From: Micromonospora sp. WMMD1102
GTDB lineage: Bacteria > Actinomycetota > Actinomycetes > Mycobacteriales > Micromonosporaceae
Assembly: GCF_029626265.1 (NCBI RefSeq)
Contig: NZ_JARUBN010000001.1
Location: forward strand, 4,715,001 to 4,779,000
Direction: 5' to 3'
DNA length: 64,000 nt
How positions within the stretch are numbered: position 1 is the stretch's first letter; each line of letters begins with the position of its first letter. Positions 48,944-56,657 of the stretch are shown piece by piece. The notes under the pieces are model-generated. The model was not told the DNA's origin. It was given only the letters and a program-made list of their open reading frames with translations, and did not search any database. The position numbers and the translations under genes are program-made.

Positions 48944-50890
48944 ATGGGCGCCATGCTGCCGATCGAGTTCGGGCCGCGGGTCTGCGGTCACCTGGGGGCC
49001 GGTGTCGACCGGGAATGGCTGGTACCGGACGGCCTGGGCGGGTTCGCCATGGGCACCGTCAGCGGGCTGCGCACCCGGCGCTACCACGGCCTGCTCATGG
49101 TGGCCGGGGAAACTCCGGCGGCCCGCCGGCTCGGGCTGGTCAGCCTCGATCCGGAGCTGGTGCTGCCGTCCGGCGCGACGGTCCGGCTCGGCGCGCACGA
49201 GTGGCGCTCCGGCGACGTCGACCCGGACGGCTTCGCGCTGCTGGAACGCTTCGAGCTGGTCGACGGGCTGCCGCGCTGGCGGTGGCGGATCGGCGACCTC
49301 GTGCTGGAGCGGGAGCTGGCGATGGCGTACGGCCGCTCCTGCCTGGCGGTCCGGCACCGGCTGCTCGCCGGCGGTCCGGCCCGGCTCGGCCTGGCCGCGG
49401 TGGTGACCTGGCGGGACGGGCACGGCGAGCGGCGCGCGGACGGGCCGGCCCCGAAGGTGGAGCCGGTGGCCGGCGGCGCCGTCGTCGAGGACGCGTTCCG
49501 GCTGGCCGGGCCGGAGTGGGTGGCGCAGGGTCGGTGGTGGCACGGGGTGCACCACCGGGAGGAGGCGGCCCGGGGGCTCACCCCGGACGAGGACCTCTGG
49601 TGTGCCGGCCGGTTCGGCGGGCCGCTGGACCGGCCCGGGGACAGCGTCTCGGTGCTGGCCTGGGCCGGCGACCTGGCCGGACAGCCGCCGCCGGCCGACG
49701 AGCTGATCGAGGCGGCCCGGCGGCGCAACCGCCGGGTGGTGGCGGCCGGGAAACCCGCCGACGCGGTGGCGGCGACGCTGACCCTGGCCGCCGACGCCTT
49801 CGTGGTCGGCACCACCACCGGGCCGGACGTGGTGGCCGGCTATCCGTGGTTCGGCGCCTGGTCCCGGGACACGATGATCGCGTACGAGGGGCTGTTCCTC
49901 GGCACCGGGCGGGCCGACGAGGGGCGCGAGCTGCTCCGGGCGTACGGGTCGACGCTGTCGGAGGGGATGCTGGCGAACACCGCCGACACGGGGCGGGTGG
50001 AGTACAACACCGTGGACGGGACGCTGTGGTTCCTGCACGCGGTGCACCGGCACGTCACGGTGACCGGGGACACCGACCTCGCCGCCGAACTGCTGCCGGG
50101 GCTGCGCGCGGTGGTCGAGGCGCACCTGCGCGGCACCCGGTACGGCATCGTCGCCGATCCGGCCGACGGCCTGCTCACGCAGGGCGCCCCCGGAGAGGCG
50201 CTGACCTGGATGGACGCCCGGGTGGACGGCGAGCCGGTGACCCAGCGGGCCGGCAAGCCGGTCGAGGTCAACGCGCTCTGGGTCAACGGGCTGGCCGCGA
50301 TCGGCGAGCTGGCCGGGCGGCTCGGCGCGGACGCCGGGGCGGCACCGGCCGCGCACCGCAGGGCCCGAGCCGCGTTCCGGCGCCGCTTCCCGGCCCCGAG
50401 CGGCTGGCTGCACGACGTGGTCGACGCCCCGGCACCGGCCTATCCGCGCGGCGCCGCCGACCGGCACGACGACGACCTGCTCCGGCCGAACCAGCTGCTC
50501 GCCTGGTCGCTGCCGCACGCGCCGCTGGACCCGGATCCGGCGGTGCTGCGCCGGATCGGGGCCGCCCTGCTCACCCCGCTCGGCCCGCGCAGTCTCGCCC
50601 CGGACTCCCCCGGCTACCTGCCCCGGCACCGGGGCGGCCCCGCCGAGCGGGACTCCGGCTACCACCAGGGCACCGTCTGGCCGTGGCTGATCGGCCCGTA
50701 CGCCGACGCCTGCCGCCGGGCCGGGCTGCCGGTCGACGAACTCTTCGCCGGGCTGGTGGCGCACCTGTCGGAGTACGGGCTCGGCTCGGTGAGCGAGACC
50801 GCCGACGCCGCGGCCCCGCACGGCGCCACCGGGGCGCCGTTCCAGGCCTGGTCGGTCGCGGAACTTCTGCGGGTACGCCGGGTCGGCTGA
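48944..50890 (+). CDS. Glycogen debranching enzyme (amylo-alpha-1,6-glucosidase type)
   Basis: A 648-aa protein of the archaeal/actinobacterial GDE type. The N-terminal GDE_N domain begins REWLVPDGLGGFAMGTVSGLRTRRYHGLLMV; the C-terminal (alpha/alpha)6 glucosidase domain has FGAWSRDTMIAYEGLFLGTGR (catalytic acid region), GEALTWMDARVDGEPVTQRAGKPVEVNALW and DSGYHQGTVWPWLIGPY. It would cleave alpha-1,6 branch points of glycogen-like polymers. The ATG at 48944 has GGAG 8 bases upstream; the ATG at 48953 is too far from it. It is followed by the GT4 gene after a hairpin. Confidence 0.9.
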   Translation: MGAMLPIEFGPRVCGHLGAGVDREWLVPDGLGGFAMGTVSGLRTRRYHGLLMVAGETPAARRLGLVSLDPELVLPSGATVRLGAHEWRSGDVDPDGFALLERFELVDGLPRWRWRIGDLVLERELAMAYGRSCLAVRHRLLAGGPARLGLAAVVTWRDGHGERRADGPAPKVEPVAGGAVVEDAFRLAGPEWVAQGRWWHGVHHREEAARGLTPDEDLWCAGRFGGPLDRPGDSVSVLAWAGDLAGQPPPADELIEAARRRNRRVVAAGKPADAVAATLTLAADAFVVGTTTGPDVVAGYPWFGAWSRDTMIAYEGLFLGTGRADEGRELLRAYGSTLSEGMLANTADTGRVEYNTVDGTLWFLHAVHRHVTVTGDTDLAAELLPGLRAVVEAHLRGTRYGIVADPADGLLTQGAPGEALTWMDARVDGEPVTQRAGKPVEVNALWVNGLAAIGELAGRLGADAGAAPAAHRRARAAFRRRFPAPSGWLHDVVDAPAPAYPRGAADRHDDDLLRPNQLLAWSLPHAPLDPDPAVLRRIGAALLTPLGPRSLAPDSPGYLPRHRGGPAERDSGYHQGTVWPWLIGPYADACRRAGLPVDELFAGLVAHLSEYGLGSVSETADAAAPHGATGAPFQAWSVAELLRVRRVG

Positions 50891-50990
50891 CCCGCTGCCG
50901 ACGAACTGACCGAGCGGCGTTACATGCCCGCAACGGCCACGTCTTCGCCGGTTTTCTCGCCACCGGCAGTATTGGCGGCAACCCAATGAC

Positions 50991-51021
50991 GCGTAGGCAC
51001 CCGTAACAGGTGCCTCTACGC
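50991..51021. terminator. Hairpin between the debranching enzyme and GT4 genes
   Basis: GCGTAGGCACC pairs with GGTGCC-TC-TACGC around a 7-base loop, with one 2-base bulge. It ends 35 bp before the GT4 start. It may end the debranching transcript or act as a leader attenuator of the GT4 gene. Confidence 0.5.
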
Positions 51022-51056
51022 GGCTGCGTTGGAATCAACTCAAAGGGGGCTGGGCC

Positions 51057-52376
51057 ATGTCACCGAACGCCGAGGTCATCAACTTCCCTTCGGCCCGCCC
51101 GCTGAAGGTGCTCATCCTCTCCTGGGAATACCCGCCGGTGCTGGTCGGCGGGCTCGGCCGGCATGTGCACGCGCTGGCCACCTCGCTCGCCGCCGCCGGG
51201 CACCAGGTGACCGTGGTCACCCGGCACGGCGAGGGCGCCCCGGTCGAGGCGTACGCCGACGGGGTGCACGTGCTGCGCGCCCCCGAGGACCCGGTCGGCT
51301 TCCCGCTGGCCACCCCGAGCCTGCTGGCCTGGACGATGGCGTTCAACCACACGCTCACCCGGACCGCGCTGCGGGCCGCCCGGACCGGCGACTTCGACGT
51401 GATCCACGCGCACGACTGGCTGGTCGCGCACACCGCGATCAACCTCGCCGACCACCTGGACATCCCGCTGGTAACCACGATCCACGCCACCGAGGCGGGC
51501 CGGCACCAGGGCTGGCTGCCGGACGAGATGAACCGGACCATCCACTCCGTCGAGCACTGGCTCAGCGCCGAGTCACACCGGGTGATCACCTGCTCCGGCT
51601 ACATGCGGGACCAGGTGAACGCGCTCTTCGGGCTGCCGGCCGGGCACGTCGAGGTGGTGCCGAACGGGGTCGACGACCGGGCCTGGTCGGCGCAGCCCCG
51701 GGCGGTGGCCGCCGCCCGCAAGCGGTACGCCGGTGCCGGGCCGCTTGTCGGCTTCGCCGGCCGGCTGGTCTACGAGAAGGGGGTGCAGCACCTGGTGCAC
51801 GCCGTACCGAGGCTGCGGGAGCGGCATCCGGAGCTGCGGGTGGTGATCGCCGGGGACGGGCCGTACAAGCCGGAGTTGCAGGAGCAGGCGCGGCGGCTCG
51901 GACTGGAGCGCAACGTACGCTTCGCCGGGTTCATGACCGAGCGGCAGTTGCCGGCGATCCTGGCCGCCACCGACGCCACGGTGGTGCCGAGCCTCTACGA
52001 GCCGTTCGGGATGGTGGCCCTGGAGGCGGCCGCCGCCGGTGCGCCGTTGGCGGTCGCCGCCACCGGTGGACTGGCCGAGATCGTCGAGTCCGGGGTGACC
52101 GGGGTGACCTTCCCGCACAGCGATCCGGACGCGCTGGCCGGGGCGGTCGACTCGCTCCTCGGCGACGAGGTCTTCGCCCGCCGGGTGGCCCGGAAGGCCC
52201 GCACCATGGTCGCCGAGCGGTACGGCTGGACGAGCATCGCCGCCCGGACCGCCGCGGTCTACGCCAGCGCGGCGAACGCCGGCCCGGCGCCGCGGACCCG
52301 GGCGGGCAGCGGGGCGGGGCGGATCGTCGTACCCGAGGGGAGGAACCTGCTGGCCCTCGACGGGGCCGCCTGCTGA
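51057..52376 (+). CDS. GT4-family glycosyltransferase (Rv3032/glycogen synthase-like)
   Basis: A 439-aa GT-B glycosyltransferase. N-terminal: KVLILSWEYPPVLVGGLGRHVHALA and FDVIHAHDWLVAHTA. C-terminal nucleotide-sugar site: VGFAGRLVYEKGVQHLV, VVIAGDGPYKPELQE, and the EX7E motif in PSLYEPFGMVALEAAAAGAPL. The glycogen-synthase-like KxGG start (VGGLGRH) and the neighbours (debranching enzyme, MGH1-like glucosidase) point to elongation of alpha-1,4-glucan, as with mycobacterial Rv3032. Donor and acceptor are not proven. AAGGGGGC lies before the ATG. Confidence 0.85.
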   Translation: MSPNAEVINFPSARPLKVLILSWEYPPVLVGGLGRHVHALATSLAAAGHQVTVVTRHGEGAPVEAYADGVHVLRAPEDPVGFPLATPSLLAWTMAFNHTLTRTALRAARTGDFDVIHAHDWLVAHTAINLADHLDIPLVTTIHATEAGRHQGWLPDEMNRTIHSVEHWLSAESHRVITCSGYMRDQVNALFGLPAGHVEVVPNGVDDRAWSAQPRAVAAARKRYAGAGPLVGFAGRLVYEKGVQHLVHAVPRLRERHPELRVVIAGDGPYKPELQEQARRLGLERNVRFAGFMTERQLPAILAATDATVVPSLYEPFGMVALEAAAAGAPLAVAATGGLAEIVESGVTGVTFPHSDPDALAGAVDSLLGDEVFARRVARKARTMVAERYGWTSIAARTAAVYASAANAGPAPRTRAGSGAGRIVVPEGRNLLALDGAAC

Positions 52377-52552
52377 CGCAGCGCCGCACCGGCCGCCGGA
52401 CCCGGCACCGTGGGAGGGGTCCGGCGCCCCGGCGCTTCGCTGAGATTTGTTCCGATCAGCGGCCCGAGCAGTGGCTACGCCGCCGGAGTTGATGCGGTGG
52501 GCACTGTCCGCTCGATATCGTGTACGGCGGGTAGCAGAGAGGGACACCGCCG

Positions 52553-54766
52553 GTGCACCAGGGACGGATCGCAGATCGCTACCTGCTGCTGCACACCGTC
52601 GGCACCGGCGGGATGGGGCGGGTCTGGCTGGCCCGGGACGAGATGCTGTACCGCCCGGTCGCGGTCAAGCAGGTGGTGCCGCCGACCTGGATGACCCCGG
52701 ACGAGCGCGACGAGCTGCGCTACCGCACCCTCCGGGAGGCCCGCACCGCCGCCCGGCTCAACCACCCGAACGTGGTCCGGGTCTACGACGTGGTGCACGA
52801 CGACGACTCCCCGTGGATCGTGATGGAGTACGTCCCGTCCCGTTCGGTGCAGCAGATCCTGGAGACGGACGGCCCGCTGTCGCCGCTGCGTACCGCCGAG
52901 GTCGGGTTGGCGGTACTGGCCGCGCTGCGCGCCGCGCACGCCTCCGGGGTACTGCACCGGGACGTCAAGCCGCACAACGTGCTGATCGCCGAGGACGGCC
53001 GGGTGGTGCTCACCGACTTCGGGCTGGCCACCGTGGACGGCGGGGACGGCGGGCTGACCCGGGACGGCGTGGTGCTCGGCTCGCCGCAGTACGTCTCGCC
53101 GGAGCGGGCCGCCGACGGTGTGTCCACCGTCGAGTCGGACCTCTGGTCGCTGGGGGCCACGCTCTACGCGGCGGTGGAGGGGCGGTCGCCGTACCGCCGG
53201 CCGACCACGATGGCCACCCTGACCGCGCTGGCGGTGTCGCCGCCGGACCCGACCCGGCTGGCCGGGCCGCTCCGTCCGGTGCTGGCCGGGCTGCTCCGCC
53301 GCGATCCCCGGCAGCGGCTCGGCGCCGAGGAGGTCGAACGGCTGCTGCGCCGGATCGCCGACCCGCCGCCCCGGTCCGGAAGACATCCGCTGGCCCTGGC
53401 CCGCAGCCTCGCCCGACGGCCGCCGAGCCAGCCGGTCGCCGGACCGCCGGTCCCGGCGGAGACGCCGGTCGAGCCGCCCCGGCCGAGCCGCCGCCGGCCG
53501 CCGAACCAGCGCCCGCAACCGGACGGTCGGCCCCAGCCCAACCAGCGCGCCGGTCCGGACGGGTGGTCGCAGGCCCCCCGGCGGGACCGGCCGGACCAGC
53601 CCGGCGGAATTGACCGGCCGGGCGGTCCGACCGGCCGCGCCGACCCGCCGGGCACGGTTGGTCCCGCCGCCGGGCACGACCCGCCGGGCACGGTTGGTCC
53701 CGCCGCCGGGCACGACCCGCCGGGGGACGCCCGGCACGACCCGCAGAGGTCTGCCGGGCACGACCCGCAGGGGGACGCCGGGCACTACCCGCAGGGGGAC
53801 GCCGGGCACTACCCGCCGGGGGACGCCGGGCACTACCCGCCGGGGGAAGCCGGGCACGGCCCGGTCGGAGTCGTGCGGCGCGGTCCGCCGGGAGACGGCG
53901 GTGCCGGGGTACCCGGATGGCGGCCGTGGCGGAGGCGGCGGTCGCAGCCGGGGTGGGGCACACGGCACGGGCCGGATCGGCAGCCAGGCCCCGGACGGCC
54001 GGGGCCGGAGCCGCCCGGACCCGTCGGGCCAGGAACGCCGGGCCAGAGCCGACGGCGGCGCGGTCCGCTCGGACGGGGCTGGCGGGTCGGTGCGGGCGCA
54101 CTGGCCCTGGCCCTGCTGGCCGGGCTCGGCACCGGGTTGACGTTGCGGGCCGACCGGTCCGGCGAGCACCCGACCGACGGGTCCGGCGAGCACCCGACCG
54201 ACGGGTCCGCCGACCGGCCCGCGGTCGCGGTGGCCGGGGCGTTCCCGTGCGCGCCGCCGCCCGAGTTGGCCGTGCCGGTGACCGTCGCTCCCCGACCGCC
54301 GGACGAGCGCTTCGGGCTGGTCGACAACTGGACCTGGTACACCGACCCGTCCGGGTTCCGGATCGCCGTGCCGATCGGCTGGCTTCGGTACACCGACGGC
54401 CGGGTGGTCTGCTTCCGGGAGCCGGTGGCCGGCACCGGGCGGATGCTCAGCGTCGACCCGAGCACCCCGCCGACCTCGGACGGCCAGCGGTACTGGCTCG
54501 CCGAGGAGCGGCGGCTGACCGGGGCCGGCCTGCTGGCCGGGTACGAGCAGGTCGGGATCGGGCCGCTGGACATCCGGGCCGGCGGGGCGATCTGGGAGTG
54601 CCGGTGGACCAACGCGCGCGGCGACCGGGTGCAGACCGCCCGGATGCTTATCAACACCTCGGCCGACCGGGCGTACACGGTCTCCTGGTTGACCCGGGAG
54701 TTCGACTGGGCGGTCAACCAGAGCTACCTGCGGATGGTGCAGACGAGTTTCCGGCCGGTCGACTGA
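52553..54766 (+). CDS. Transmembrane Ser/Thr protein kinase (PknB-like) with repeat-rich linker
   Basis: A 737-aa receptor kinase. The N-terminal kinase domain (about 8-265) is complete: glycine loop VGTGGMGRVWLA, Lys in PVAVKQV, HRDVKPHNVLI, DFGLATV, and GSPQYVSPERA. A ~230-residue Pro/Gly/Arg/His linker follows with DNA-encoded repeats: DPPGTVGPAAGH twice and a GDAGHYPPG-type 9-residue unit about four times. One membrane helix (VGAGALALALLAGLGTGL, about 515) precedes a ~200-residue extracytoplasmic domain with WTWYTDPSGFRIAVPIGW and Cys, not a PASTA domain. It would sense an outside signal and phosphorylate cytosolic proteins. GTG start at 52553. Confidence 0.9.
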   Translation: MHQGRIADRYLLLHTVGTGGMGRVWLARDEMLYRPVAVKQVVPPTWMTPDERDELRYRTLREARTAARLNHPNVVRVYDVVHDDDSPWIVMEYVPSRSVQQILETDGPLSPLRTAEVGLAVLAALRAAHASGVLHRDVKPHNVLIAEDGRVVLTDFGLATVDGGDGGLTRDGVVLGSPQYVSPERAADGVSTVESDLWSLGATLYAAVEGRSPYRRPTTMATLTALAVSPPDPTRLAGPLRPVLAGLLRRDPRQRLGAEEVERLLRRIADPPPRSGRHPLALARSLARRPPSQPVAGPPVPAETPVEPPRPSRRRPPNQRPQPDGRPQPNQRAGPDGWSQAPRRDRPDQPGGIDRPGGPTGRADPPGTVGPAAGHDPPGTVGPAAGHDPPGDARHDPQRSAGHDPQGDAGHYPQGDAGHYPPGDAGHYPPGEAGHGPVGVVRRGPPGDGGAGVPGWRPWRRRRSQPGWGTRHGPDRQPGPGRPGPEPPGPVGPGTPGQSRRRRGPLGRGWRVGAGALALALLAGLGTGLTLRADRSGEHPTDGSGEHPTDGSADRPAVAVAGAFPCAPPPELAVPVTVAPRPPDERFGLVDNWTWYTDPSGFRIAVPIGWLRYTDGRVVCFREPVAGTGRMLSVDPSTPPTSDGQRYWLAEERRLTGAGLLAGYEQVGIGPLDIRAGGAIWECRWTNARGDRVQTARMLINTSADRAYTVSWLTREFDWAVNQSYLRMVQTSFRPVD

Positions 54767-55050
54767 GCGGTCGCTTCCCGCCCCGGCGACACGCCCGGGT
54801 TCCGCCGGCCGGCCGGGCCCGGCCGACGCCGCCGCGCCACCCGGCGTGCCGTGGCGCGCCCCGGTAGACCCGGGGTGACCTGGCCGGCAACCCGAATCGG
54901 GTACGCGTTCGACCACATCCGACGGATGCGCTGGAATACGGCGTGACGACGGCGACAGCACTGTGGATCAAACGGTGATTGCCTCGGCATCAACGGTTTG
55001 GCACAGTGTCGCCAGCCGTGTGGGATGTACCCGGGGGAGGATGCACGACG

Positions 55051-55860
55051 ATGATGGGGCCATCCCATGCGCTGTCCGGTGCCGCGGTCTGGTTGGCCGG
55101 GTCCTGGGGCTTGGACTACTTCGCCGGCTACGAGCAGTCGCCGCTGGCGATCGCGGTCGGTACGGCGGTCTGCGCGGGCGGGGCGCTCTTCCCCGACCTC
55201 GACATGTCCGGCAAGGTCACCCGCAACCGGGGCGGCGCGACCGTGGCCCGCACCTTCGGCGTGGTGTCGCTCTTCTTCGCCGAGGTGATGGAGAAGATCT
55301 CGCTCGGCGTCTACCACGCCACGAAGCTGAGCAGGGATCCGCACCGGAACAACGGGCACCGGACGCTCACCCACACGCTGCCGTTCACCTTCCTGGTCGG
55401 CTGGGGCACCACGGCGCTCTGCACCGCGTACGGCAAGTGGGCGGTGATCGGCATCCTCTTCTTCATGATCGGCCTGGCGTTGCGCGGGCTCTTCGACGAG
55501 TGGGCGAAGCGGGCCGGTTGGGTCATCGTGACCCTGGTGTCGCTGGCGGCGGCGTACTTCACCTTCCTGCACCTGCCCGGTGACCGGGGCTATCCGATGC
55601 TGGGCCTGGCGGTCGGGGTCGGCTGCTTCGTGCACATCATGGGCGACATCATCACCAGCAACGGGGTGCCGATCCTCTGGCCGATCCCGATCAAGCGGCG
55701 GATGTGGATGATGATCGGCATCCCGAACAAGATGGCCGTCAAGGTGGGCGGCAAGGTGGAGACGGTCGTACTGCGTGGTGCCTTCACGGTGATCTCGATC
55801 CTCTCCGCGGCCGGCCTGCTGGCCCCCTCGGTACTGCGCCGCTTCGACATCGAGGTGTAG
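55051..55860 (+). CDS. YdjM/DUF457-type membrane-bound metal-dependent hydrolase
   Basis: A 269-aa membrane protein. The N-terminus MMGPSHALSGAAVWLAG has the metal-ligand His of this family; GALFPDLDMSGKVTRNRGG and NNGHRTLTHTLPFTF add Asp and His ligands, and GCFVHIMGDIITSNGVPILWPI the rest. About five membrane helices. It is similar to LexA-controlled YdjM of Escherichia coli; the substrate is unknown. The ATG at 55051 has GGGGGAGG upstream; the longer frame from 54979 is not favoured. A GGGCCC-type hairpin follows. 54767-55050 upstream holds no other gene. Confidence 0.82.
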   Translation: MMGPSHALSGAAVWLAGSWGLDYFAGYEQSPLAIAVGTAVCAGGALFPDLDMSGKVTRNRGGATVARTFGVVSLFFAEVMEKISLGVYHATKLSRDPHRNNGHRTLTHTLPFTFLVGWGTTALCTAYGKWAVIGILFFMIGLALRGLFDEWAKRAGWVIVTLVSLAAAYFTFLHLPGDRGYPMLGLAVGVGCFVHIMGDIITSNGVPILWPIPIKRRMWMMIGIPNKMAVKVGGKVETVVLRGAFTVISILSAAGLLAPSVLRRFDIEV

Positions 55861-55880
55861 GCGGCGACGCCGCTGCGGGG

Positions 55881-55936
55881 CGTTAGGAAGGGGCCCTTCT
55901 ACTACGGAAAGCGATAAGCGGGGGCCCTTCCTTACG
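55881..55936. terminator. GGGCCC-type inverted repeat between convergent genes
   Basis: CGTTAGGAAGGGGCCC and GGGGGCCCTTCCTTACG pair with few mismatches around an AT-containing loop with AAAGCGATAAGCG, the same loop motif as in the copy at 5749. It ends two bases before the stop of the leftward nucleotidyltransferase gene, so it can terminate both genes. Confidence 0.8.
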
Positions 55937-55938
55937 GT

Positions 55939-56565
55939 TCAGACGGCGACGCGTTGGGCCGGGACCGGGACGGTCAGGCCCCAGGCGGCGAGCAGTTCCG
56001 GAGTGTTCGCCCGGCTGCCGTCCGCCACCGTGTCGCAGGCGATGTCGACGATCTCGTCCTTGTGCGCCATCAGGTAGGGCCGGGCGCCGACGTCGGCGTT
56101 GGCCAGCGCGGCGATCCCGGCCCAGTGCCGACGGCCGAAGAGCATCGGATAGCCGCGCAGCCCCTGGTAGGTGGCGCAGACCAGGGCTTCCGGATAGGGC
56201 AGCGCCGCGACCCGGCGTACCGCCGCCTCGGTCAGCCCGGGCATGTCCACCGGAACCACCACCACCGCCTCGATCCGTGGGTCCGGTACGGCGTCCAGCC
56301 CGAGCCGGATCGAGGAGCCGATCCCGGTGCCCCAGGAGCGGTTGACCACCACCGTCGCGCCGGAGAGGTCGGCGGTGGCGCGTACCTGTTCGGCCGCGGC
56401 CCCGAGGACCACCACGAGCTGGCCACAGCCGGCCGCCCGCATCGTGTCGAGTACCTGGTTGACCAGGGGACGCTCCCCCTGGTGCAGCAACGCCTCCGGG
56501 CCGCCGATCCGGCGTCCCCCGCCCGCGGCGATGATCATTCCTGCGATCCGACTCAGCGCCGTCAC
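55939..56565 (-). CDS. MobA/MocA-like nucleotidyltransferase
   Basis: A 208-aa NTP-transferase fold protein of the molybdopterin cytidylyl/guanylyltransferase type. It has IAGMIIAAGGGRRIGGPEALL, the nucleotide-binding signature, but with Glu where LAAGxGxRMGxPK has the conserved Lys. VVVVPVDMPGLTEAAVRRV supplies the metal Asp, and GYPMLFGRRHWAGI is as in MocA-like enzymes. The Lys normally contacts the nucleotide triphosphate, so activity may be altered. No molybdenum-cofactor gene is nearby. The GTG at 56565 is the likely start; a longer frame reaches 56610. Confidence 0.78.
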   Translation of the reverse strand: MTALSRIAGMIIAAGGGRRIGGPEALLHQGERPLVNQVLDTMRAAGCGQLVVVLGAAAEQVRATADLSGATVVVNRSWGTGIGSSIRLGLDAVPDPRIEAVVVVPVDMPGLTEAAVRRVAALPYPEALVCATYQGLRGYPMLFGRRHWAGIAALANADVGARPYLMAHKDEIVDIACDTVADGSRANTPELLAAWGLTVPVPAQRVAV

Positions 56566-56657
56566 CTTCCGCCCGGTCGCGCGGCCCTGCCGCGCGCACA
56601 CCGGTCCCAACGAGCGGATGCCACCCAGGTATCGGCACTAATCGGGCTAAATCTCAG

